Assembly: GCA_016787725.1 (NCBI GenBank)
Contig: JAEUTZ010000006.1
Coordinates: 178,552 to 242,551 of the forward strand
DNA: 64,000 nt
Direction: 5' to 3'
Source: Cyclobacteriaceae bacterium
GTDB taxonomy: Bacteria; Bacteroidota; Bacteroidia; Cytophagales; Cyclobacteriaceae
In this document: in pieces, positions 8,705 to 17,426 of the stretch
Layout: each line of letters begins with the position of its first letter
Numbering within the stretch: position 1 is the first letter of the stretch
Notes under the pieces: model-generated
Databases searched by the model: none
Told to the model about the DNA's origin: nothing
Seen by the model: only the letters and a program-made list of their open reading frames with translations
Position numbers and translations under genes: made by a program

Positions 8705-9750
8705 ATTTTTTTAAATAATCGTAACATCCGCAACAAAACAATCGTAAATGGAAGAAATAGAAGCATCAACAGGTTAATATAAAATAACTTTTGCTTAACA
8801 GCATGTCCAGGAAAAGAAGCCAGGCTGAAGAAAAAGGTTCTCCATGCATGCGTGTATCTGCCATTTTTGATGCTACTGAGTGAAAAGCCGAAGCAAAACC
8901 GATTCAGGTAATTATTAATTAATGTATCTCTGTTCAGGCCAATTTTCTTCTCAAATGTATCTCCCAGGTCCAGAATATTTAAATAGTCATCAACTTGTTG
9001 CTTGAGCGTAGAGAAATAAGATCTAATGTTCGCTGATTCATGAAATCTGTATTTAAATAAAGCCTGATTTACATAAATCGTTTTCGGGTTTTGCAACAAC
9101 AACTTATAGTTGAAGTATTTATCGGGGCCAATGGATCTAACAGCATTGTAACCAGAAACTCTTTCCCATAATTTTCTTGAGTAAACTATTGTCAAAAAAC
9201 CTGCCAGCGTATTTAAATCAGGAGCAAGTGAACGCAACAACTCAATTCCCATAAATTGGGTATTGTTACTTGCGTTCTTTAAATATGTTTCATACTGTTT
9301 GGCGTCCGACCAGTTACCTTTTAAAGCAGTAGTATCAAAATACTTATAACCAGTAAGGACATCGTCATTGTTGATAACTTCGTTATCGCTTGCCAATATT
9401 AGATCATCATAAGATTCAGCATGTTCCACAATTAACCTTGCATACGTTTCTAACGCTTCAGGCTTCATGATATCGTCAGAAGAAAGCAGATTAATAAAAT
9501 CCTTCGTGGCGTATCCTGTAGCAATTTGTAGATTGGGCGCAAAGCCAACATTATACGTGTTTCTGTAAACCCGAATTCGCGCATCCTGATAGGAGGATGC
9601 AACCTCAAAAGATTTATCAGTTGAAGCATTATCAACAACAATAATTTCAAAATGAGGATAGGTTTGGGCAAGTACAGATTCAATTGTGGCCCCCAAATAA
9701 CCTTCATAGTTATAGTTTGGAATACAAATGGAGAATGTGGGTTGCTTCAT
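8701..9750 (-). CDS. Glycosyltransferase family 2
   Basis: This 349-residue GT-A enzyme starts with FSICIPNYNYEGYL and has the nucleotide-binding VVDNASTD and the metal-binding SSDD (about residues 104-107, the DxD equivalent). The last 25 residues form a hydrophobic helix (INLLMLLFLPFTIVLL) followed by a basic tail, so the protein probably anchors to the inner membrane facing the cytoplasm. It should transfer a sugar with inversion; donor unknown. Its stop overlaps the next gene's start (GTGA). Confidence 0.87.
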   Translation of the reverse strand: MKQPTFSICIPNYNYEGYLGATIESVLAQTYPHFEIIVVDNASTDKSFEVASSYQDARIRVYRNTYNVGFAPNLQIATGYATKDFINLLSSDDIMKPEALETYARLIVEHAESYDDLILASDNEVINNDDVLTGYKYFDTTALKGNWSDAKQYETYLKNASNNTQFMGIELLRSLAPDLNTLAGFLTIVYSRKLWERVSGYNAVRSIGPDKYFNYKLLLQNPKTIYVNQALFKYRFHESANIRSYFSTLKQQVDDYLNILDLGDTFEKKIGLNRDTLINNYLNRFCFGFSLSSIKNGRYTHAWRTFFFSLASFPGHAVKQKLFYINLLMLLFLPFTIVLLRMLRLFKKM

Positions 9751-9785
9751 TACTTCAATTTCATGTAATCAAACAAATCAAATAC

Positions 9786-11015
9786 TTACTTCCTTAGTAA
9801 AGAAAATATATCAAGCATTTTTTGATTATGCGTTTGCTGGTTATAGCTGCCATTTTTAACAGCCACTTTTGCTTGATCTCCAATACGTTTTCGTTCGTCT
9901 GGGTTATTAATTAGAAATTCAATTGCCTGTGCAAAAGATTTTTCCGACCCTGATGTTGCCAAATATCCTGTTTCACGATCTTGTATGGTTTCTGCAATTC
10001 CACCACAGTCCGGACCAACAACGGCTTTACCAGCAACCATGGCTTCAATTGCAATTCTACCAAAAGGCTCCGTGTCACAGGTATGAACCAACATATCCAA
10101 ACTTGCCATCAGTTCTGGAATATTGCTATGAAAACCTCCCCAAATAATGGAATTGTTAAGTTTCAAATTATCAGCTGTTCCTTTGAGTGCTTGATAATAG
10201 TTCCAGGGTGTATTATAAACGGGGTTGGCGTATTTTTTTGGTTCAGGACCAAACAATGCAAACTTTACATGTGGATACTTGTCTTTCAACAATGCAGCTA
10301 TTTTAAGAAACAACTCATGTTGCTTCCAGATTGAGGACAAGCTTGCAATCTTAGCTATTAAAAGATCATCCCTTTCCAAGCCTAATTTTCTTCTGAAATC
10401 TTCTCCAGTAGAAGTAAATCTCTCAGATGAAACTGAATCATAAACCACAACGAGCTTATCATGATCTTGCAAATCACCGAAAAATGTCCGGATATAATTC
10501 GTCATGACAATTACCTTATTGGATAACAAAAGAAAGAGCTGAGGAACATAATGATCGGGTATCGGAAATTTTACTCTTCCTCCCTTGCCGAATGTCTCTT
10601 TCATGTGCCAGATGTGTGGTTTTCCAGTAATTTTTGCAGCGATAGCTCCTTCAATATTGAGAGAGGTTCCTGTGTATACGATATCTATCCTCCAATCCCT
10701 TATCAAACGGCATAAAGAAACTACATGGCGCAATCGAAAAACTGACTTTAGATTTGATACAAGTGATTTGATTACTCTCAAATGAACGGGGAGGTGCAAG
10801 TTCTTATTCCACCAGTCCATTTTGATAGATTTCCATCCACTTACATTGGTGTGCAACCATTCTGACTGGTCTGCAACAGGCTGTTCTGGGAATATCAAAT
10901 AAAAATTTACCAAATCCTTGGGCATAGTGGTGATCATCTCACGAATACCCTGTGTTGCGCCTCCCCCAATTGAGTTCAGTAAAATGAGTACATGAAGAGG
11001 TTTAGTCTCTTTCAT
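9786..11015 (-). CDS. Glycosyltransferase family 4
   Basis: A GT-B glycosyltransferase of about 409 residues. The N-terminal loop is LILLNSIGGGATQG; the donor domain includes KIASLSSIWKQHE and TEPFGRIAIEAMVAGKAVVG with E-x7-E. I start it at the ATG at 11015: a longer reading uses TTG at 11060 and would overlap the nucleotidyltransferase gene by 59 nt, while the ATG leaves a 14-nt overlap and places the glycine loop at the expected distance. It belongs to the same operon and probably builds the repeat unit in the cytoplasm. Confidence 0.82.
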   Translation of the reverse strand: MKETKPLHVLILLNSIGGGATQGIREMITTMPKDLVNFYLIFPEQPVADQSEWLHTNVSGWKSIKMDWWNKNLHLPVHLRVIKSLVSNLKSVFRLRHVVSLCRLIRDWRIDIVYTGTSLNIEGAIAAKITGKPHIWHMKETFGKGGRVKFPIPDHYVPQLFLLLSNKVIVMTNYIRTFFGDLQDHDKLVVVYDSVSSERFTSTGEDFRRKLGLERDDLLIAKIASLSSIWKQHELFLKIAALLKDKYPHVKFALFGPEPKKYANPVYNTPWNYYQALKGTADNLKLNNSIIWGGFHSNIPELMASLDMLVHTCDTEPFGRIAIEAMVAGKAVVGPDCGGIAETIQDRETGYLATSGSEKSFAQAIEFLINNPDERKRIGDQAKVAVKNGSYNQQTHNQKMLDIFSLLRK

Positions 11016-11724
11016 TTTTTTTGATAAAATCTGCCAACGCTTCAGGTGTACCCAAATCAATTATTTCTTCTGCCTTCGAAATACCAATGTAGTCACCCCG
11101 TTGAATCATTTTTTGATAAACAGGTATAATGTAGTATTCACCTTTATGAGTCTCCTTTTTTATTACCATCTCTTCTCCAATACTAATGATATCTTTAACA
11201 AATCTGAAATAATAAAGTCCCGTACTTGCAAAATCAGATATCCTGATCTTCTCTGCAACTTCTACCACTCTTCCTGTGTGGTCTGGCTTAGCAAATGACC
11301 AACGATCGCCCGGCAAATTTGCAACAGAAATTATTCCTCTTGTATCTGGCTTTTGGTGTAGTATGGAGTCATTCAGATTAGATTTAACATAGGTATCTGA
11401 ACTAATGATCAACAAGTCATCATTCTCATCGAGTACATTTTTACATGCCAAAACTGTACATAGCTGACCTTCAGTGGGAGATTCTAAAAGAATAATCTCT
11501 GTCCTATCTTTAAGTTGTTCTGGTATATATTTAGTAATTTGAAATTGATCAGCATGATCACGAAGGGCAACCAATATTAGTTTTGAAAAATGAAGATCAA
11601 AAATACTCTCCAAAGCCCACTGAAAAATAGGCTTGCCCAAAACAGAAATAAACGGTTTAGGTATTACAAAACCTTTTTCTGAAAACCGGCTGCCCCTGCC
11701 AGCCATGGGCATTATTATGGTCAT
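11002..11724 (-). CDS. Sugar-phosphate-type nucleotidyltransferase
   Basis: The 240-residue protein opens with IIMPMAGRGSRFSEKG followed by PKPFISVLGKPI, the GxGxRx(n)PK signature of the NTP_transferase (RmlA/LicC-like) family. These enzymes couple NTP with a phosphorylated sugar or alcohol to make an activated NDP donor. It is short for RmlA and closer in size to LicC/IspD-type cytidylyltransferases. It lies next to a HAD hydrolase and a nucleotidyltransferase-kinase fusion, so the three probably make one activated substituent. Start ATG overlaps the upstream HAD stop by 4 nt. Confidence 0.8.
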   Translation of the reverse strand: MTIIMPMAGRGSRFSEKGFVIPKPFISVLGKPIFQWALESIFDLHFSKLILVALRDHADQFQITKYIPEQLKDRTEIILLESPTEGQLCTVLACKNVLDENDDLLIISSDTYVKSNLNDSILHQKPDTRGIISVANLPGDRWSFAKPDHTGRVVEVAEKIRISDFASTGLYYFRFVKDIISIGEEMVIKKETHKGEYYIIPVYQKMIQRGDYIGISKAEEIIDLGTPEALADFIKKNERD

Positions 11725-12083
11725 CTGTCTTTCGCTGCAGATTTTAATGATACGGCTGACACTTGATCCCAGCTTATAAAGCGAAAGCCCCTATCATCGA
11801 CATATACATCAGCATTAGGCTTTCCAAAAAATATTTCGTCATACTCTATATGATGGCGTTCAAGCCAATCCAATGTAATTTTCCCAATGTTCTTCATGAC
11901 CCTACCAACATTGGACTGCTGCGTAGCCATATTTCGGGCTGTTTGAATAATGATATAGTGACCTTCAGATTTTAACTTGGAAATAGTTTCAACTGCCCCT
12001 GGCAAGGGAAGCAATTGATCATACGTCTCATTTTCCTTTTTAATGGGACAAATTGTACCGTCCAGATCAATAACTATTCGCAT
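11721..12083 (-). CDS. Small HAD-family phosphatase/capsular biosynthesis protein
   Basis: Only 120 residues long, with the HAD motif I RIVIDLDGTICP (DLDGT at about 5-9), a Thr in motif II (IIIQTARN) and the late acidic motif in VYVDDRG. It has no cap domain, as in the cap-less C0 HAD proteins found in capsule loci. It should hydrolyse or transfer phosphate on a small metabolite. Its position between two nucleotidyltransferases suggests a step in making an activated phospho-substituent. It overlaps both neighbours by 4-10 nt. Confidence 0.75.
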   Translation of the reverse strand: MRIVIDLDGTICPIKKENETYDQLLPLPGAVETISKLKSEGHYIIIQTARNMATQQSNVGRVMKNIGKITLDWLERHHIEYDEIFFGKPNADVYVDDRGFRFISWDQVSAVSLKSAAKDR

Positions 12084-13699
12084 TCGATTATTTCGTTCAA
12101 TCGTGAAATTCCAATTAGAAACATTACCACTTGCCGCAATGGCTTCTCCTTATGCAAAGGCAACATAGAAAGAAAAAGCAACGCTTCAATAAACATGATA
12201 TCTGTATTATCATACCCTTCTCCTGCAACGAAACCATCATATACTTTTTGCAACCCCGATGGTATTTCATTTGTAAATACCTGAAGGCGATAATTCGAGT
12301 TTGATAGTGCGTTTAATTCAAACAAGTCAGCTATAATGTAATCATATAAACCCACCACGCTATGCCTAAGTTTTGCCAAGTCATACCGTGGATCTCCGTA
12401 AACGCCAGGCTTACCAAAACTTCCTCTTGGATCAATCAAACGGATAATCTGGCTATGGTAATCAAAAAGAATATTGGAAAAACAATAATCGCCATGAATA
12501 ACAGAACCTTTATTGTTATTCTTGATTAACTTCTCAATCCGTTTCTTAACCCACGATTCCAGTTGACTAATATTTTTTAACTTCTTGCCATTGACCGATA
12601 TCTCCGGAGCTTCCAAAATTTGTTTCCAATCCTGGTTATGGCTTTGCAAAGCTGCCAGGCGATCAAAAGTTTTGGTAGCGTAAACAGCAAGCATATCTTC
12701 TGGTAAAAGTTCAACCTGGAATTTCCGAAACTCACGTGTCAGCACAATGAGTTTTTTTAAGATGGAAATCCAATTCTCAGTTGTTAAATCAGAAAACAGG
12801 TATAGTTCGGCTAATGTTGGATATCCATAATACTCCTGAACCAAATGAAGCTTTCCATTAACCTCTTGCTTACTTATTATTCTGGGACTTAATACTTTTA
12901 ACTTCTCCGGAATTAATTCATACCACTTCAACTCTTGCCGAAGTTTTTCATCCATTTCACTGACTTTTGTAATTGTGTTTAATATAGGGTCAATTGATAA
13001 GCTATTGAAGTATCTGCCTTGCAATAATTCCCTTCGCGCTTTGATTAAATTATCAATATTTCCAAAGTCCAGCCAGTGACTTGTTTTTACTACCCGAACC
13101 GGGTGAATTTTTTGATACGAAGTTAATACATGACTTATCTGTGTTTGTCCGTTCTGAACGGAGTCTTGAATGCACCCTTTTAGACTACTGGCATGTGTAA
13201 AATGATAGTAACCACAAACCGCCATATTCAGATGATGAACTCCCGGTGATTTATCAATATATGAAACAGCTAGATGATTTTCATCCTGCTCAACAAGACA
13301 CCAACGTTCTGAATCTTCAACCTCCTGAGCATAAATAAAGTCCTCCTGTCGATCATAGGAATCTGTTATCAACGTATCGCCAAGAATTACCCGAACACCC
13401 TCACCTCTAATCTCGGAAAGTCCCTCCGTCAAAGAATGCAGAATTGATTTTGATTCATTGATGATTTTTAACGCTAATTTTATTCTGTTTCCATAAACCC
13501 GTGTTAAAAAATTATAGAGATGATGGTCATCGGCCCGCAGTACTATTATTGCCTCATTGATTTTTTTTTTGATCAGATCCTCCAATATCCAGCCAATCAC
13601 CGGCCTACCGTTAACCGGCACCATAGCATTACTGGTGTTTGTACTAATCGGCAAGTGTACATAATCAATTTTACCTCCACACAAAATAATTGTATTCAT
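12074..13699 (-). CDS. Nucleotidyltransferase-kinase (APH/choline-kinase-like) fusion
   Basis: The 541-residue protein has two domains. Residues 1 to about 230 resemble an NTP_transferase: NTIILCGGKIDYVHLP, NAMVPVNGRPVIGWILEDL and VILGDTLI, with an altered first loop. Residues from about 270 to the end are an aminoglycoside phosphotransferase/choline-kinase-like domain with the catalytic VIHGDYCFSNILFD and the metal-binding IRLIDPRGSFG. It could phosphorylate a small molecule and load it on a nucleotide in one polypeptide, comparable in logic to LicA plus LicC of phosphocholine synthesis, but the substrate is not known. Overlaps upstream and downstream genes. Confidence 0.75.
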   Translation of the reverse strand: MNTIILCGGKIDYVHLPISTNTSNAMVPVNGRPVIGWILEDLIKKKINEAIIVLRADDHHLYNFLTRVYGNRIKLALKIINESKSILHSLTEGLSEIRGEGVRVILGDTLITDSYDRQEDFIYAQEVEDSERWCLVEQDENHLAVSYIDKSPGVHHLNMAVCGYYHFTHASSLKGCIQDSVQNGQTQISHVLTSYQKIHPVRVVKTSHWLDFGNIDNLIKARRELLQGRYFNSLSIDPILNTITKVSEMDEKLRQELKWYELIPEKLKVLSPRIISKQEVNGKLHLVQEYYGYPTLAELYLFSDLTTENWISILKKLIVLTREFRKFQVELLPEDMLAVYATKTFDRLAALQSHNQDWKQILEAPEISVNGKKLKNISQLESWVKKRIEKLIKNNNKGSVIHGDYCFSNILFDYHSQIIRLIDPRGSFGKPGVYGDPRYDLAKLRHSVVGLYDYIIADLFELNALSNSNYRLQVFTNEIPSGLQKVYDGFVAGEGYDNTDIMFIEALLFLSMLPLHKEKPLRQVVMFLIGISRLNEIIECE

Positions 13700-14973
13700 A
13701 AGGCCTTTCGTTTATTCCACAAAATATAAAGCCCTGACACAATTCGCTTCACTGATTGACCATCGGTATGTGTGATGTACTCTTTAACCACTGTCTTCCT
13801 CTGTTCATGATACAACATTGGGTTCTGTAAGTATCTACCAATCCAGCTCTTTAATTGCTCGGTATTCCTGGCGACTGGCACAAAATCATTCTTTACTAAT
13901 CTTCCAAAATGCATTGCCAAACAAAAACGGGAGTAATAATCCTCCCAAACCTCAGGCTGATAATTGTTATACACCGGAACAAGTGTTGGTGTATCAAAAA
14001 TAGCAGCCTCTAAAACCATAGTTGAGCCCGGACTTATACAAATATTTGCGTGCTTCAGCAGGTTTCCTGAAAAGACCATTTCTTCATGCGTTGGACACCA
14101 ATTTAAGGTTGGAATATAATTTTCAAATCCGTTAAAAATGATATCCGGATGATCTAAATAAACTTTGAAAATCTCCTTTTTTGACCACGGGTGCAGCCTG
14201 CAAATTATTTGTGGCCGCCCGTCTGGTGGATAGTCGTCCAATAGTTTGACAAGCTCATCCAATAAAAAGGTTTCTTCAAAAAACGGAACAAACTGACCAA
14301 TGGAGGCATACAAAAGAATCGGTCGATTGGGATTTAACCTAACTCGTTTACAAAAATCTTCCCTGCTCCACTGGTGCTCCTGTTGAAAGTAAACATCAAA
14401 GGGAGGCGGCCCAGTTGTGATTACCAATTCCTGAGGATATCCCTCCAACCGGATCATATCATTCTTGTTTTGTTCACTCCAAACGAACACCACGTCAGGA
14501 TGAGTTTGAATCCCTTTGAACACATTGTCCCAACTGTTCACAATGCCTGCAACAGGTATGCCTAATTTTCTGGCATGGTTGGCTATCTGTATTTCAAATG
14601 GCAAGTGAATATGTGTGCACAATACTATTGTCTCATCCTTCTTTTCAAGCAACAGGTCTTCATAGAAACGTCCTTCGGCAACCAAAACATTCCTTTCCCT
14701 GTTCAACAAGATACCTGCTATACGATTGAACCCCAATCTTACGGCCTTTCTTCGCAGCGTTGAAAGATAATTTTGTTTTTTGTTCATGCGAGTGGGAAAC
14801 ATCCTTTCCCATTTCACATTGCTCCAGCGTCCTGTAAATGACTGAATATTGTACGCTGGCGTAAGGATTATGATTTCCGGATTTTGAAACGTTGCCTGAA
14901 GTTCCTTCAGAATATTATTTTCCAATAAATTCCTAACATTCTGTCCCTCCGGTAAGGATATAACAATTCTCAT
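13696..14973 (-). CDS. GT-B-fold transferase, CDP-glycerol phosphotransferase-like/surface carbohydrate protein
   Basis: About 425 residues. The C-terminal half contains PILLYASIGQFVPFFEE, RLHPWSKKEIF and ICISPGSTMVLEAAIFDTP, the pattern of CDP-glycerol glycerophosphotransferase-like and UDP-GlcNAc 2-epimerase-like GT-B folds (HP motif, SPGST nucleotide or phosphate site). I infer a transferase that uses a nucleotide-activated substituent, plausibly the product of the adjoining nucleotidyltransferase-kinase fusion. The ATG at 14973 overlaps the asnB copy 2 stop by 1 nt (TGATG); a TTG one codon upstream is less likely. Family assignment is moderate. Confidence 0.55.
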   Translation of the reverse strand: MRIVISLPEGQNVRNLLENNILKELQATFQNPEIIILTPAYNIQSFTGRWSNVKWERMFPTRMNKKQNYLSTLRRKAVRLGFNRIAGILLNRERNVLVAEGRFYEDLLLEKKDETIVLCTHIHLPFEIQIANHARKLGIPVAGIVNSWDNVFKGIQTHPDVVFVWSEQNKNDMIRLEGYPQELVITTGPPPFDVYFQQEHQWSREDFCKRVRLNPNRPILLYASIGQFVPFFEETFLLDELVKLLDDYPPDGRPQIICRLHPWSKKEIFKVYLDHPDIIFNGFENYIPTLNWCPTHEEMVFSGNLLKHANICISPGSTMVLEAAIFDTPTLVPVYNNYQPEVWEDYYSRFCLAMHFGRLVKNDFVPVARNTEQLKSWIGRYLQNPMLYHEQRKTVVKEYITHTDGQSVKRIVSGLYILWNKRKAL

Positions 14974-16715
14974 CAATTCTTCTTTTCAATCAAAAGTGCG
15001 AGACTTATCCACTGCCAAATGAAAAAGCTATTATCAAACTGACCGGATTGGTATTGCTTCCATAATTGTTGAATGGTTCCTTTCTTGAACCAGATGCCTT
15101 CATATTTATTTTCAACCAATGTCAAACAGTCTTGAACCCATGATTGAAGATCATCTTTAAGCCATTCACGTTGCGGAGTTTGAACGGGCCGTTTAGGAGC
15201 TTGTGAAACCGTGGAGGGCACTACCCGATCAGCCAATTTCCTCAATAAATATTTATGAACTCCATCGCGTATCTTCAATTCATTGGGAACACGGAAGGCG
15301 AATTCAAATAGCCTGTGATCCAAAAATGGTTCGCGCAGCTCTGTGCTATACTTCATAGAAATACGATCGTTAAATCGCAATGCCCGTGGAATTTTAGTTA
15401 CGAATGCATCCCGGTGAAGTACATTCCGTAATGGGTCATTATAATAGTTTACCGGATCAGGTTTTTCAGATAGGCTTCTAAATTCCGTTGTCAGAAAATC
15501 TTTGCTATTGACCGATTTTGTGCTTGCCTGAACAGGGCCTCTTAATTCTTCACCTGATGATGCCGACCCAAGATAATTCTTATAATAGTCATAGCCGGCC
15601 CACTGCTCATCAAATCCCTGGCCATCCAACAATACGATCACTCCGCAAGCTCTTGCCTGTTTAAATATTTTTGAATACGCAAGCGTGGGCACACCTCCAA
15701 AAGGTTCGTCTTGAGCAACTGTAATTTCCTGAGCGAGTTTTGGAATTTCCTGAGCTGTTAAATAACATATCTCCAAAGGATGCCGTGTCTTATTGATCAT
15801 GGACTGCACCCAGGGGAGTTCATCATATCGCTGATCACCGGTTGCAAATGTAAAGGCAAGCAAATCATTATCGGGGCCTTTAAACTCATCTACCAACCCT
15901 AACAAAATACTTGAGTCCAATCCCCCACTCAAATTAATTGCTACAGGAACATCCGACCGAAACCGCAATCGTATCGAATCTTTCAACAAGAATAAGTACT
16001 CATCAATCAACTCCTCCTCAATGCGTTGGTCCCACCCCGTCTCAACCTGTTTGTGAAGTTCATACCACTTGGAGATGGTTACCTTGCTTCCTTTCCATAC
16101 TAAATATGAACCGGCCGGTAAGGATTTTATATTTTTCCAAAATGTATTTTCGCTGTGATCATAAAGGCCATCACTTAAATAGGTTGACCAAACTTGATCG
16201 TCAATCTCCTTTTTAATAGCCGAAGCATGTAAGGCTTTTATCTCGCTGGCAAAGTAAAAGGTATCCTGATTAAGGTGATAGTAAAATGGTTTAACCCCAA
16301 ATCGATCCCGGGCACAGAAAAGAATCTTTTCCTGTAAATCCCAGATTGCAAGGGCAAACATTCCGATAAACCGTTCAAGGCATTGCGCACCCCATTGCTG
16401 ATATGCAGCCATTACCACTTCAGTGTCGGAGTTACTCTTGAACGGATATTGCTTCAATTGCTTTGCGAGCTCTTGGTAATTATAGATCTCTCCATTAAAT
16501 ACTATAACATAGCGACCATCGGCACTTTTCATCGGTTGATTACCTGCTGCTGATAGATCAATGATGCTGAGCCGGTTGTGTCCAAGCCCTGTAATTCCAT
16601 CCGGGCTCTGAAATGTCGAATGTTTATCCGGACCACGGTGGTTCATGGAAGCAACCATCTTTTCAAGCTGACCTATTGTCCAATTCGCTCCTGCAATACC
16701 CGAAATTCCGCACAT
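14973..16715 (-). CDS. asnB: Asparagine synthase-like amidotransferase, copy 2
   Basis: 580 residues, with Cys2 of MCGISG, NHRGPD (25-30), FNGEIYNY (73-80) and the PP-loop SGGLDSS (263-269), so both half-reactions look intact. The sequence is clearly different from copy 1 at 2897-4759, particularly in the C-terminal synthetase domain, which decides acceptor choice; the two are therefore likely to amidate different carboxylates. Uronic or nonulosonic acids are plausible acceptors since the locus makes both kinds of acidic sugar, but free aspartate cannot be excluded. It lies 9 nt after a Methyltransf_24-like gene. Confidence 0.86.
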   Translation of the reverse strand: MCGISGIAGANWTIGQLEKMVASMNHRGPDKHSTFQSPDGITGLGHNRLSIIDLSAAGNQPMKSADGRYVIVFNGEIYNYQELAKQLKQYPFKSNSDTEVVMAAYQQWGAQCLERFIGMFALAIWDLQEKILFCARDRFGVKPFYYHLNQDTFYFASEIKALHASAIKKEIDDQVWSTYLSDGLYDHSENTFWKNIKSLPAGSYLVWKGSKVTISKWYELHKQVETGWDQRIEEELIDEYLFLLKDSIRLRFRSDVPVAINLSGGLDSSILLGLVDEFKGPDNDLLAFTFATGDQRYDELPWVQSMINKTRHPLEICYLTAQEIPKLAQEITVAQDEPFGGVPTLAYSKIFKQARACGVIVLLDGQGFDEQWAGYDYYKNYLGSASSGEELRGPVQASTKSVNSKDFLTTEFRSLSEKPDPVNYYNDPLRNVLHRDAFVTKIPRALRFNDRISMKYSTELREPFLDHRLFEFAFRVPNELKIRDGVHKYLLRKLADRVVPSTVSQAPKRPVQTPQREWLKDDLQSWVQDCLTLVENKYEGIWFKKGTIQQLWKQYQSGQFDNSFFIWQWISLALLIEKKN

Positions 16716-16724
16716 ACTAAAAAA

Positions 16725-17426
16725 TCATCGGACCATGGGTCGAAGTACCTTTTTCCAGAGCCATGTTTTTGCGAGCAGCAACCTCCATAAATAATATTCG
16801 TTACTAATCATACTTGAGAGTTTTCCAGAAAATTCTCTTTTCCGCAAAGCAACCAGTACACTACCCATTCCCGCTGCTTGTGTTTTGGGTGATGATAACA
16901 TGGGAACCATGCATGCATTGTAACGGTTTGTAAATTTATTTACTGCATACACAACGCCAGGAAATTTACCTGCATAATCATGACACAGAACAAAACCAGA
17001 CTTTGCTAACCGGGGCCAAATCAATTTAAGTTCCCCATAAACACTCGGATAATCGTGGAGCGCATCATCGAGCACAAAATCTATGGGAACCCCGGGATGA
17101 TTTTCAATCCAGTTGCTTAGGGAATGTGGGAGCCATCCGGGTACTAGTTCTAAAATACCTTTGTGAATAAAATCCCTTATTTCCGGGTCATTTGATACAG
17201 ACTCTACTACATCCGGAATATCAAATGCATATAGCTTACCTTCTATCATGTTAATCTCCAGAAAGTGACAAATAAATTTGGTAGTAACCGCTTTGTAAAG
17301 TCCCAGCTCCAACAACACATTTCCTCCAGAAAGAACAATAAAATTTCCAAGGATTTGCTTTTCAACTTCAGTCAATGAACCCTTGTCGTTAACAAGTTTG
17401 GGATACTTGATTTCAGTGTAAACCAT
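16725..17426 (-). CDS. Methyltransf_24-like SAM methyltransferase
   Basis: A 233-residue protein with a Rossmann-type core: GGNVLLELGLYKAVTTKF in the motif I position, LYAFDIPD as the acidic strand 2, and the paired DFVLDDALHDYPSVY and SGFVLCHDYAG motifs that characterise Methyltransf_24/TylF-like enzymes. These often need a metal held by the Asp residues. Substrate unknown; methylation of a sugar is inferred from the locus. The start overlaps the dehydrogenase gene by 14 nt. Confidence 0.68.
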   Translation of the reverse strand: MVYTEIKYPKLVNDKGSLTEVEKQILGNFIVLSGGNVLLELGLYKAVTTKFICHFLEINMIEGKLYAFDIPDVVESVSNDPEIRDFIHKGILELVPGWLPHSLSNWIENHPGVPIDFVLDDALHDYPSVYGELKLIWPRLAKSGFVLCHDYAGKFPGVVYAVNKFTNRYNACMVPMLSSPKTQAAGMGSVLVALRKREFSGKLSSMISNEYYLWRLLLAKTWLWKKVLRPMVR

